The position numbers and the translations under genes were made by a program. From Bacillota bacterium (GTDB taxonomy: Bacteria > Bacillota > Clostridia > Lachnospirales > Anaerotignaceae), in assembly GCA_030526765.1 (NCBI GenBank), contig JAUNCB010000009.1, positions 2,337-13,153 on the forward strand: a stretch of 10,817 nucleotides of DNA, in the 5' to 3' direction. Position 1 is the stretch's first letter; every line of letters starts with the position of its first letter. Below are positions 1-6,982 of this stretch, piece after piece. The notes beneath the pieces were generated by a model. That model was not told the origin of the DNA. It saw only the letters and a list, made by a program, of their open reading frames with translations, and did no database searches.

Positions 1-582
1 CTCTTATGGGAAGGCGGTCTCCTTCCCGAGATCGACCCGCTCCTCTCCGAACGGCTCTCTCTGCGCAGGGAAGCGCTTCTCTCGGAAATACAGTGCTGTC
101 CCAGAGATATCCTCCTGCGCTGGTGCATCGTTCTGCAGGATTATACCCCGACAGAGGCAAAGGCCTTTCTGAAGGGCATGAAATGCGATAATCATACCAT
201 TAAAACCGTATCCCTGCTTCTGGAGCATCTGAAGCAGGATGTCCCTACAGAGCCCTACCCCCTCCGCAAGCTGACAGGAACGATCGGTACAGATGCCGTC
301 CGCTCCCTTCTGACCCTTCAAGCCATTCTGCGTCCCGCTTCTTCCCACATGGAAAGTCTGGCGCTTCTGGAAAAGATCCTCTCCGACGGCGATTGTCTGA
401 CTCTGAAGGAAATGGCCCTTTCCGGAAAAGATCTGATGGCTCTGGGTGCGCCCCACGGCAAGGGTCTGGGCGAGATCCTTTCTGCACTGCTGGATATGGT
501 GCTGCAGGATCCAGCGAAAAACAACAAAGACCATTTAACGGAGCTTGCCCTTTCTCTCCTGCAGGAAAAGGGACTGCAGTAA
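1..582 (+). CDS. cca: CCA tRNA nucleotidyltransferase, C-terminal part (5' end outside window)
   Basis: The frame is open from base 1 to the TAA at 580-582, giving 193 residues of a protein that begins upstream. The fragment is helical. It ends in a segment (residues about 140-185) with the pattern G-x-D-L-x-x-L-G-x-x-x-G-x-x-(I/L)-G-x-x-L-x-x-L-L, then N-N and a short C-terminal helix. This is the C-terminal tRNA-binding domain of class II CCA-adding enzymes, which build or repair the 3' CCA end of tRNA in the cytoplasm. The head, neck and catalytic DxD parts are outside the window, so activity cannot be judged. A related poly(A) polymerase of the same superfamily is the main alternative. 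The stop codon overlaps the ribosome site of the next gene (AAGGAGGG, 581-588), so the two genes are probably co-transcribed. Confidence 0.75.
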   Translation, partial: LLWEGGLLPEIDPLLSERLSLRREALLSEIQCCPRDILLRWCIVLQDYTPTEAKAFLKGMKCDNHTIKTVSLLLEHLKQDVPTEPYPLRKLTGTIGTDAVRSLLTLQAILRPASSHMESLALLEKILSDGDCLTLKEMALSGKDLMALGAPHGKGLGEILSALLDMVLQDPAKNNKDHLTELALSLLQEKGLQ

Positions 583-594
583 GGAGGGATTCTC

Positions 595-1422
595 ATGATC
601 AGCGAAACAGGGTTTGTGCTGGAAAACGGGGTGGAACTGCCTTTTACAGGCTTCGGCACCTATAAAATACAGCAAAAAGAAATCATCCTTTCTGCACTGG
701 AGGCAGGCTACCGACATCTGGATACTGCTTCCGTCTATCAGAACGAAAAAATCATCGGAGAGGCATTGCGGGAATGCACCATCCATCGAAGGGAACTTTT
801 TCTGACCTCTAAGGTCTGGAAAACAGAGCTGGGGTACGACAGCACCCTCCATAGCTTTGAAGCATCTCTGGCGGCTCTGGGTGTGCCCTATCTGGATCTT
901 TTCCTGATCCATTGGCCTCAGGCATCCCCCGATGCCGACTGGAAGCCCGCTCTTACGGAAACATGGCGGGCTTTGGAGCGGCTCTACGAGGAAGGGGCTG
1001 TCCGTGCCATCGGGGTAAGCAACCATCTGCCCCATCACCTGCTGCATATTCTGAAAAACTGCAATACCCGTCCCATGGTGAATCAGATCGAATTCCATCC
1101 CGGGTATACCCAGTCTGCCACTGCTCAGTTCTGTCTGAATCAGGGCATACAGGCAGAGGCCTGGAGTCCTCTGGGGCGGGCAGCGCTATTGGATGCCCCT
1201 CTGCTTCTGGAGCTGGCAGAAAAATACGGAAAAACACCTGCACAGATCTGCCTGCGGTTCGCCCTGCAGCAGAATGTGCTGCCTCTGCCGAAAGCCTCCT
1301 CCCCTCAGAGAATGCGGGAAAATCTGGATATCCTTGATTTTGAGATCGAGCTGGAGGATATGTTCCGCCTGCTCACCATGCCCCGCACCGCTTTTTCCGG
1401 CCTGCATCCGGAAACCGTCTGA
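595..1422 (+). CDS. Aldo/keto reductase (AKR family, NADPH-dependent type)
   Basis: This 275-residue protein has the normal length of a single-domain AKR barrel. The catalytic tetrad is visible: Asp43 and Tyr48 (in HLDTASVYQNE), Lys73 (TSKVW) and His106 (LIHWPQ). Other family marks are GVSNH at 140-144, QIEFHP at 164-169, AWSPLGR near 189-195, and the NADP-phosphate-binding segment PKASSPQRMREN at 232-243 with Lys233, Arg239 and Asn243. It should be a soluble enzyme reducing an aldehyde or ketone with NADPH. The closest named relatives are the prokaryotic AKR5-like 2,5-diketo-gluconate/methylglyoxal reductases, but the substrate cannot be read from the sequence. The ATG at 595 has AGGAGGG 6 nt upstream. 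It follows the cca-like gene by 12 nt, probably in one transcript, and the shared terminator begins about 15 nt after its stop. Confidence 0.93.
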   Translation: MISETGFVLENGVELPFTGFGTYKIQQKEIILSALEAGYRHLDTASVYQNEKIIGEALRECTIHRRELFLTSKVWKTELGYDSTLHSFEASLAALGVPYLDLFLIHWPQASPDADWKPALTETWRALERLYEEGAVRAIGVSNHLPHHLLHILKNCNTRPMVNQIEFHPGYTQSATAQFCLNQGIQAEAWSPLGRAALLDAPLLLELAEKYGKTPAQICLRFALQQNVLPLPKASSPQRMRENLDILDFEIELEDMFRLLTMPRTAFSGLHPETV

Positions 1423-1437
1423 ACAATCTGCACAAAA

Positions 1438-1486
1438 AAGCCTTTGCTCCCAACGGAATTCCCTTGGGAACAAAGGCTTCTTTTCT
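1438..1486. terminator. Bidirectional intrinsic terminator between convergent genes
   Basis: The arms 1438-1453 and 1464-1479 (AAGCCTTTG.. / ..CAAAGGCTT) form a 16-position stem with one mismatch (C1447/A1470) and a 10-nt loop. On the plus strand a T-rich run follows (TTCTTTTCTTT), serving the aldo/keto reductase transcript. On the minus strand the A-run 1434-1439 reads as T6 directly after the stem, serving the thyA-folA-peptidase transcript. The minus-strand version looks the stronger. Confidence 0.82.
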
Positions 1487-1518
1487 TTCCTTCGTTTTTC
1501 AGACCGCAACAGACAGAA

Positions 1519-3936
1519 TCAGTGATATCCCACCACTCTGTATTCTTTTTCCTCCATCGCTTCCGTTACCTTGCCGTTTTCCACGATCAGACGGATAGGC
1601 TCGCTGTAATAATGATCGCTTCGCATATCCTCCAGCTTGATCCGCGCGATATAGGTGCCGTCCTCCAGCGTTGTATTGGCAATCATATTGGCGTCTTCAA
1701 AATGAACGGTATCTCCTGTATCGTAAAGAATTCCGCCGCCGTCCAGATCTGTGATCTTATAGACAGGGCTGATCTTCTCTCCTTCCTCCAGAGGCTTTGT
1801 TCCTCTGCTCAGCGTTGCCGCCTGCGATTCGGGCTCCCGCACACCAATCACGGTCATCGCTGCCGTTTCGTAATTATAATTCAGTATCAATTCTTCATAA
1901 TTGGAACGATACTCAACCATGGTGCAATACTGGATATTCTCCTCATCTGTATTGATGATTTCCAGAGCAAAGGGAACACCGTCTATGGAAACCCATGCAG
2001 CAGGGAATTCCGTGCGTACCTGTTTCCCATCCACGTTCACATAGCGATCCTCGCCCAGATAAAGGATCTGTTCTTCCTCCGCATCTACCATCATCAGCTC
2101 ATAAACCGCATCCTGCAGCAGGATTTCCTCCAGATCTGTCAAAGTCAGGCTCATATCGCCCTTTTCATCTGTTTTCACATCTGCATTCCGCAGACGGTAG
2201 AGCTCATCATAGCGCAGGGTCTGTGCTTCGCCATAGCCCGCATCCACACAATACTTCTGATAGGTTTCATTCATACAGCCTGCCATTTTATAATAATACA
2301 TAGCATTGATATCCGTATTATGGCTGACCTCATGGATGTATGTCAGACATTTATCGATAGAAGCACTGCTTTCCAGATGGTACGGATAATAAACGGAGAT
2401 GCCGCCGGCATCCTTCAGATAGCCCGAAGCCCGTTTATACATCATCGCATTCTCTGTCACATCGAGGACTGCCTTGGCTTCCTCAGGGAAATATTCTGCC
2501 GCATTTTCCATAAACAGGGGCAAATCGATCAGATTATAGAGCGCATAGTGGTTATTTGCCAAAAAGACGGAGGAAGATGCCGCCTCTGCGATCTGACCGA
2601 TCACAGCGGGATCCTCGATCTGCGCCTTCAGTGCCGCCTGTGCAAAATCGCCGTAGGCATCATAAACATCTGCCGCATAGCGCATATCCAGCAGGTTCAG
2701 TGTCGTTGGCATCAGACAGGAATATTCCTCCGCAAAGCGGAAGATGCCGTTCATATAATTATCTATCATCAGCTTGCCCAGCTGGGCACCGTTGATCCCC
2801 GTATTTTCCAGGAATTCCTCCAGCCATCCGCTGCAGGCACCGGGAGAGGTAATGGTCACTTCCTCCGCCGCTACAATATATTTGGCTGTTCCTTCCAGAT
2901 AATCCATTGCTTCCGCATTGGACATCAGACAGCATGCAAAATAGATCATTTCCAGAGGAGGGTTTTCCCGATCCAGAGGGAATGCCGCAGAAAATGCCTC
3001 TTTCAGCTCCGGAAGCGTAAGGAGATCGCCTCCATGAATCTGGTCAACACCAAAGCCGGAATCTCCGCCGCCATGATTCCACAAAATCACAACCTCGTGG
3101 TCGGCAGGATATGCTTCCGCAGCAAATTCCAGAAAATCTGCCAGCGTATCCGGATGCCCCATATTGCTGATGGGGCCGTTATAGATTTCCCGTATTCCTT
3201 CCGAATCCAGCAGGAACCGCTGGGTACGGTTGGGATTGATCATCGGATCCGCCCATGCCGCTGCGCCGCCGGTCTGGATCACAAATCTGACATTTTCGGG
3301 CAGAGGTACGCTCATGTATTCATGCAGGTCTTTGGTTGCATCCCCCTGAATATAGACTGATCCGCCGCTGCTGTCAGCCACATTCAGATCGCTTCTGGGT
3401 GCAAACAGAGTATAGGGAAGCTCCAGCCCCTCTGCCGCAATCTCTTCACTCAGCTGCATCAGCTGTGTCTGCCGCTTCAAGGAAGCATCCTTCTTGATCT
3501 GCTGCACTTCCTCCCCGATCATCTGCATTACCACCTCAGAAAGCTGATTGCTGGTGCCCGCCTCCAGATCGCTGCCTACCCAGTACAGATAGAATGTCCA
3601 GGTATCCTCCGGATCATAGCCTTCCATTGCGTCGATTCTGGCAGCCGCCTCTTCATCAATGGGAGAAAGGAGCGGAATGGTTTCCTCATTCACAACGATG
3701 GGATCAGGAAGTGTCGAAAGCAGACTGGACAGGCCGATCCCGCCCAGAGCCAGAATCACAACGATCACACCAAGGATCGTCCATCCTCTTTTTCTGCGTC
3801 TGCGCTTACGGTTTTCCGTTTCCCACCGTTCCTGCTCTTCCTTCACCACGCGCCTTGCCACATCCTCCAGCTCCGCGCCGTCTGCAGGTTCTGCCGACTG
3901 TTCGGGTTCTTCCCATTTTTTATCCTCGTCCTTCAT
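1519..3936 (-). CDS. Membrane-anchored clostripain-like (C11) cysteine peptidase with altered S1 residue
   Basis: This is an 805-residue protein counted from the ATG at 3936. A charged cytoplasmic N-terminus ending in a run of Arg/Lys (about 43-50) precedes one membrane helix (about 52-73), so the rest should be outside the cell. The peptidase C11 domain follows: YLYWVGSDLEAG (117-128), WNHGGGDSGFG with the likely catalytic His288, then FACCLMSNAEAMDYL with the likely nucleophile Cys336, and AAEEV near 356. The domain after about residue 480 is rich in Tyr and acidic residues and is unassigned. Relatives such as clostripain and PmC11 cleave after Arg/Lys. Family members usually read F-D-A-C-L-M at the cysteine; here the Asp is Ala334. 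Start choice: GGAGG (3946-3950) lies 9 nt before the ATG at 3936 but only 3 nt before the ATG at 3942, which overlaps the folA stop, so 3936 is preferred. It is the last gene of the thyA-folA operon. Peptidase family is clear; activity and substrate are unknown. Confidence 0.85.
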   Translation of the reverse strand: MKDEDKKWEEPEQSAEPADGAELEDVARRVVKEEQERWETENRKRRRRKRGWTILGVIVVILALGGIGLSSLLSTLPDPIVVNEETIPLLSPIDEEAAARIDAMEGYDPEDTWTFYLYWVGSDLEAGTSNQLSEVVMQMIGEEVQQIKKDASLKRQTQLMQLSEEIAAEGLELPYTLFAPRSDLNVADSSGGSVYIQGDATKDLHEYMSVPLPENVRFVIQTGGAAAWADPMINPNRTQRFLLDSEGIREIYNGPISNMGHPDTLADFLEFAAEAYPADHEVVILWNHGGGDSGFGVDQIHGGDLLTLPELKEAFSAAFPLDRENPPLEMIYFACCLMSNAEAMDYLEGTAKYIVAAEEVTITSPGACSGWLEEFLENTGINGAQLGKLMIDNYMNGIFRFAEEYSCLMPTTLNLLDMRYAADVYDAYGDFAQAALKAQIEDPAVIGQIAEAASSSVFLANNHYALYNLIDLPLFMENAAEYFPEEAKAVLDVTENAMMYKRASGYLKDAGGISVYYPYHLESSASIDKCLTYIHEVSHNTDINAMYYYKMAGCMNETYQKYCVDAGYGEAQTLRYDELYRLRNADVKTDEKGDMSLTLTDLEEILLQDAVYELMMVDAEEEQILYLGEDRYVNVDGKQVRTEFPAAWVSIDGVPFALEIINTDEENIQYCTMVEYRSNYEELILNYNYETAAMTVIGVREPESQAATLSRGTKPLEEGEKISPVYKITDLDGGGILYDTGDTVHFEDANMIANTTLEDGTYIARIKLEDMRSDHYYSEPIRLIVENGKVTEAMEEKEYRVVGYH

Positions 3937-3941
3937 TTTCA

Positions 3942-4436
3942 TCAACCTCCGTTTCTCACATAAAGATCAAAAGAGAATCGGATCCCGTTTTCTTCCTGTT
4001 CTTCCCCTTTTTCCGCAAGCACCCAGTCGGGGTGTGCATCCAAATCAGGAAAAAAGGTATCCGCCGGATATGTATTGCATATCTTTGTTACATACGCCCG
4101 TTTACACATAGGCAGAAGCTGCGCATAAATGCTGCCGCCGCCGACTATAAAAATTTCTTTGTCGCTGTATCCTTTCAGCACCTCAGGCAAATCTGCCATA
4201 TCATGGCACAGCACGACCCCTTCTGCTTCATAGGCTTTATTTGCCGTCAGCACAATATTCACCCTGTTGGGCAAGGGCTTCTTGTTGGGGAAGGATTCCA
4301 GCGTTTTTCTTCCCATCACCATAACATTTCCGGTGGTTTTCTCCCGAAAATATTTCATGTCCGCAGAAATTCGCTGCAGCAGGTCACCATCCCTGCCGAT
4401 ACCCCATTTTTCATCCACCGCTACAATCAGGTTCAT
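3942..4436 (-). CDS. folA: Dihydrofolate reductase
   Basis: This 164-residue protein has the normal DHFR length. It reduces dihydrofolate to tetrahydrofolate with NADPH in the cytoplasm and is the target of trimethoprim. Visible marks are WGIGRDGDLL (11-20), the folate-binding acid Asp26 (in ISADMKYF), the NADPH loop VMGRKTLESFP (40-50), PLPNR-NIVLT (54-64), IFIVGGGSIYAQLLP (95-109) and the late strand TYPADTFFP (122-130). The Trp next to the active site of the E. coli enzyme (Trp22, followed by Pro-Asp helix) is Gln21 here; substitutions at this site occur in other clostridial DHFRs, as far as I recall. The ATG at 4436 has AGGAGGGG 5-6 nt upstream, and this site overlaps the thyA stop (TAAGGAGG), so the gene is tightly coupled to thyA. 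It uses the dihydrofolate that ThyA makes. Confidence 0.95.
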   Translation of the reverse strand: MNLIVAVDEKWGIGRDGDLLQRISADMKYFREKTTGNVMVMGRKTLESFPNKKPLPNRVNIVLTANKAYEAEGVVLCHDMADLPEVLKGYSDKEIFIVGGGSIYAQLLPMCKRAYVTKICNTYPADTFFPDLDAHPDWVLAEKGEEQEENGIRFSFDLYVRNGG

Positions 4437-4448
4437 CTCTTCCCCTCC

Positions 4449-5279
4449 TTATTCCGCAACAGGGATCCTGCCCAGAGATTTATGGTATACATAATCCTCT
4501 ACAATAAAATCCTCCACTGTGAATGCATAGAAATCCCTGACTTCAGGATTCAGTCTTACCTTTGGTGCAGGCAGGGGCTCTCTTTCCAGCATTTCCTTTA
4601 CCATCTCAATGTGTCTGTCATAAATATGCATATCGGAGATGACATGAACAAATTCTCCCGGTTCCAGTCCGCTCACCTGCGCAAACATCATCAGCAGGGC
4701 AGAATACTGCACCACATTCCAGTTATTTGCCACCAGTGTATCCTGAGAACGCTGATTCAGGATGCCGTTGAGCTTATTGCCTGTTACATTAAAGGTCATG
4801 CTGTAGGCACAGGGCTCCAGTCCCATCTCTGTCAGGTCCGCAAAATTATAGATATTTGTCATGATACGTCTGGATGCAGGAGTATTTTTCAGCTGCCACA
4901 GCACATTATCCACCTGATCCATTTCTCCGTGCTTAAATTTGTATTTTACCCCCAGCTGATAGCCGTAAGCCTTGCCGATGGTGCCTTCCTCATTTGCCCA
5001 CTGATCCCAGATATGGCTGCCCAGCTCCGATACCCTGTTGGATTTTTTCTGCCAGATCCAGAGGATCTCGTCAATGGCATTCTTCCAGTTGGTATAGCGC
5101 AGGGTCATCATCGGGAATTCCTCCTGCAGGTTATAGCGGTTCACAACCCCGAAGGTCTTTACGGTATGGGCAGGCGCACCGTCCTCCCATCTGGCACGAA
5201 CGATCTCATTTTCCGTAGAAAATCCATGCTCCAGTATCTGGCGGCAATTTGCCTTGAAAATTTCATCTGCTCTGCTCAA
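4449..5279 (-). CDS. thyA: Thymidylate synthase (ThyA type)
   Basis: This 276-residue protein converts dUMP and 5,10-methylene-tetrahydrofolate to dTMP and dihydrofolate in the cytoplasm. Key residues match E. coli ThyA with an offset of 11: nucleophile Cys157 (LEPCAYSMTFNV), Arg177-Ser178 and Asp180 (NQRSQD), Asn188, and His218/Tyr220 (SDMHIYDRH). The folate-side segment DEILWIWQKKSN (70-81) and IWDQWA (90-95) are also present. The length is close to the E. coli form (264) and lacks the large insert of the Lactobacillus casei form. The start is TTG at 5279, backed by AAGGGGGAG (5285-5293) with 5-nt spacing; the next Met is residue 57, inside the conserved fold, so no other start is reasonable. 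It is the first gene of the operon thyA-folA-C11 peptidase. Confidence 0.97.
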   Translation of the reverse strand: MSRADEIFKANCRQILEHGFSTENEIVRARWEDGAPAHTVKTFGVVNRYNLQEEFPMMTLRYTNWKNAIDEILWIWQKKSNRVSELGSHIWDQWANEEGTIGKAYGYQLGVKYKFKHGEMDQVDNVLWQLKNTPASRRIMTNIYNFADLTEMGLEPCAYSMTFNVTGNKLNGILNQRSQDTLVANNWNVVQYSALLMMFAQVSGLEPGEFVHVISDMHIYDRHIEMVKEMLEREPLPAPKVRLNPEVRDFYAFTVEDFIVEDYVYHKSLGRIPVAE

Positions 5280-5284
5280 AAAAT

Positions 5285-5293
5285 CTCCCCCTT
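5285..5293 (-). promoter_or_regulatory. Ribosome binding site that fixes the thyA TTG start
   Basis: Read on the minus strand this is AAGGGGGAG, 5 nt before the TTG at 5279-5277. There is no ATG or GTG in frame nearby, and the first internal Met (residue 57) would remove conserved sequence. The site therefore supports a TTG start for thyA. Confidence 0.8.
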
Positions 5294-5325
5294 AACACAC
5301 TTTTATCCTTATTATAAATTAATAT

Positions 5326-5334
5326 ATTATATCA
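5326..5334 (-). promoter_or_regulatory. Extended -10 promoter for thyA-folA-peptidase operon
   Basis: On the minus strand this reads TGATATAAT, a consensus -10 box with the TGn extension. A -35 match at 17-nt spacing (TAGGAA, 5349-5354) is weak, which extended -10 promoters can tolerate. Transcription would begin near 5319, leaving a leader of about 40 nt. A second TATAAT lies at 5311-5316 without a good partner. Confidence 0.55.
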
Positions 5335-5487
5335 TTTTGTAAGACCCTTTCCTAGTCTTTTTTCAAGGGGAGTCAATAAATAAAACAATCGTTACATTTC
5401 CTTTACACGCAAGCGTAAATTTCTGTCTTTTTTTCATGTTTCCCGCAATTTTTATTTCCGGAATGATGTAAAAATGACGGTATCTTG

Positions 5488-5516
5488 TTGCTTCCCTTGT
5501 GATTTTATGGTATATT
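5488..5516 (+). promoter_or_regulatory. Candidate extended -10 promoter for livJ and the liv operon
   Basis: TGGTATATT (5508-5516) is an extended -10 element. TTGCTT (5488-5493) sits 17 nt upstream of the hexamer as a partial -35. Transcription would start near 5523 and give a leader of about 120 nt before the livJ ATG at 5642. The call rests on motif likeness only. Confidence 0.48.
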
Positions 5517-5551
5517 TTGAATGATGGCAAAAGCATCTGTTCTTCACTGAA

Positions 5552-5563
5552 GCACATTTGTGC
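5552..5563. promoter_or_regulatory. Short palindrome in the livJ leader, possible operator
   Basis: GCACA-TT-TGTGC is a perfect 5+2+5 inverted repeat. It lies about 30 nt after the candidate livJ start of transcription, where a repressor could block RNA polymerase. I do not recognise it as the site of a known regulator, and a 5-bp arm could arise by chance. Confidence 0.3.
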
Positions 5564-5641
5564 GAGGAATAACGCCACTCAACAAAAAACGACACTTTCC
5601 GGTTGGATGCTTTCCGGAACCATTTTTGGGAGGTTGTAAAA

Positions 5642-6880
5642 ATGAAAAAATTTATTGCTTTGGCACTTGCTTCTGTCATGACTCTGTCTCTGGCAGCTTG
5701 CGGCGGCTCCTCTGAACCTGCTGCAGATTCTGCTGCAACAGCCGGCACAGCCATCAGCGGCGACACAATCAAAATCGGCGTTTTCGAACCCACAACAGGT
5801 GAAAACGGCGGCGGCGGTATGCAGGAAGTTCTGGGTATCCGTTACGCAAACACAGTTGCGCCCACAGTTGATATCAACGGCACAACATACAACATCGAAC
5901 TGGTAGAAGTTGACAACCAGTCCGACAAAACAGCAGCAGTTACAGCTGCACAGTCTCTGATCTCCTCCGGCGTTGTTGGCGTTCTGGGCTCCTATGGCTC
6001 CGGCGTTTCCATCGCAGCTGGTCAGACATTTGCTGAAGCAGGCGTTCCCGCAATCGGCTGCTCCTGCACAAACCCTCAGGTAACACTGGGCAATGATTTC
6101 TACTTCAGAACATGCTTCCTGGATCCCTTCCAGGGCACAGTAATGGCTTCCTATGCAGCAGTAGATCAGGGCTACAAAACAGCAGCTGTGATCAGCCAGA
6201 ACGGCGATGACTACTCCACAGGTCTGGCTGCATACTTCAAACAGGCTTTCGAATCTCTGGGCGGCACAATCGTTGCTGACGAAACATACCAGACAAACGA
6301 ATCCGATTTCAATGCGATCCTGACAAGCGTTAAGGAATCCGGCGCAGAAGTAGTATTCATTCCTTCTTCCATCGCTACAGCAACACTGATCCTGCCTCAG
6401 GCTCAGGCTAACGGCGTAACAGCACAGATCATCGCTTCCGATACATGGGAAAACGAATCCATCGTTATGGCAGCAGGCTCTGCAGCAGAAGGCGTTGTAT
6501 TCTCCACATTCTTTGATGAAAACGACGAATCCACACCTCTGGCAAAAGATTTCGTAACAGGCTTCAAAGCATACCTGAACGAAGATTCTCAGAGAATCAC
6601 TCTGAACGGCGGCACAGACGGTGTTGCAGCAGTATCCGCTCTGGGTTACGATGCTTACATGTCCATGGTTGAAGGTCTGAAAGCTCTGGACGGCGTTGAA
6701 GGCGACCTGACAAGCGTAAACCTGCGTGATGCTCTGGTTGGCGTAAGCTTTTCCGGTGTAACAGGCAACATCAGCTTCGACGAAAACGGCGACGCTAACA
6801 AAGACGCCGCTTACCTGAAACAGGTAGTAGACGGCAAATTCACATTCGTGAAGAAACAGATGGACGAAACAGCAGAATAA
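5642..6880 (+). CDS. livJ: Branched-chain amino acid-type ABC transporter, substrate-binding lipoprotein
   Basis: This 412-residue extracellular lipoprotein captures the solute and delivers it to LivHMGF. It has a signal peptide MKKFIALALA.. ending in the lipobox LAAC with Cys20 as the lipid anchor, followed by a Ser/Ala/Gly-rich linker (21-40). The type I periplasmic-binding fold (Leu/Ile/Val-binding family) begins with DTIKIGVFEPTTG (41-53). Ligand-pocket segments are GSYGSGVSIAAG (116-127), VPAIGCSCTNP (135-145) and GDDYSTGL (188-195). The preferred solute (Leu/Ile/Val, another amino acid, or a small amide) cannot be told from sequence. The ATG at 5642 has GGGAGG 8 nt upstream and starts exactly at the signal peptide; the in-frame ATG at 5603 lacks both. 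Threonine is coded by ACA except for two ACT codons, unlike the other liv genes, which suggests high expression. A terminator follows about 45 nt after the stop. Confidence 0.94.
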   Translation: MKKFIALALASVMTLSLAACGGSSEPAADSAATAGTAISGDTIKIGVFEPTTGENGGGGMQEVLGIRYANTVAPTVDINGTTYNIELVEVDNQSDKTAAVTAAQSLISSGVVGVLGSYGSGVSIAAGQTFAEAGVPAIGCSCTNPQVTLGNDFYFRTCFLDPFQGTVMASYAAVDQGYKTAAVISQNGDDYSTGLAAYFKQAFESLGGTIVADETYQTNESDFNAILTSVKESGAEVVFIPSSIATATLILPQAQANGVTAQIIASDTWENESIVMAAGSAAEGVVFSTFFDENDESTPLAKDFVTGFKAYLNEDSQRITLNGGTDGVAAVSALGYDAYMSMVEGLKALDGVEGDLTSVNLRDALVGVSFSGVTGNISFDENGDANKDAAYLKQVVDGKFTFVKKQMDETAE

Positions 6881-6925
6881 TCCGATCCTTGCAGAGGTTC
6901 GTCCTCAAAGGCTTTGCAATCTTTT

Positions 6926-6953
6926 GCGGCGGGGTATTCTCCCGCCGCTTTTT
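6926..6953 (+). terminator. Intrinsic terminator between livJ and livH (probably leaky)
   Basis: GCGGCGGG (6926-6933) pairs perfectly with CCCGCCGC (6941-6948) around a 7-nt loop, followed by TTTTT and a pyrimidine run. It is a strong GC stem placed 45 nt after livJ but before the rest of its operon. No clear promoter is visible before livH, so I infer partial read-through, giving more livJ mRNA than livHMGF mRNA. Confidence 0.87.
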
Positions 6954-6975
6954 CTTCTGTAAACACAGAAGAAAA
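6950..6975 (+). repeat. 11-bp perfect hairpin whose 5' arm is the terminator's T-tract
   Basis: TTTTCTTCTGT (6950-6960) pairs without mismatch with ACAGAAGAAAA (6965-6975) around the loop AAAC. The left arm is the same sequence as the U-tract of the terminator just before it. In a read-through RNA the U-tract would be locked into this stem. Function unknown; see findings. Confidence 0.7.
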
Positions 6976-6982
6976 CCCTGTC

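Larger units (their letters stand above)
5280..5641. other. Divergent intergenic control region between thyA and livJ
   Basis: This 362-nt stretch has no convincing gene. It is AT-rich next to thyA. It holds a minus-strand extended -10 (5326-5334), a plus-strand extended -10 (5508-5516), a 12-nt palindrome (5552-5563), and ribosome sites for thyA and livJ (GGGAGG at 5628-5633). The middle (about 5345-5480) has a short inverted repeat with a two-nt bulge, TTTA-CA-CGC-AA-GCG-TAAA (5402-5419), to which I give no function. I see no T-box, riboswitch or tRNA pattern here. Confidence 0.7.

Noticed and set aside
1444..3360. A long open frame (about 638 codons) on the plus strand opposite the C11 peptidase gene
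   Set aside because: It has no family motifs, is rich in Cys, His and Ile in the way antisense frames are, starts inside the terminator, and the minus strand holds a well-supported peptidase.
3943..3945. A TTG start for the C11 peptidase
   Set aside because: It directly abuts the GGAGG site with no spacing, while the ATG at 3936 has 9 nt spacing.
3594..5342. A plus-strand open frame of about 582 codons across folA and thyA
   Set aside because: It is antisense to two clear enzymes with catalytic residues and has no ribosome site or recognisable domain.
5341..5364. A small hairpin (AAGAC / GTCTT) followed by T's on the plus strand
   Set aside because: The stem is only 5 bp, no plus-strand gene lies upstream, and it falls in the thyA promoter area. 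I do not call it a terminator.
5603..5641. An upstream in-frame ATG that would lengthen livJ by 13 residues
   Set aside because: It would put charged residues before the signal peptide, and the good ribosome site (5628-5633) points to the ATG at 5642.
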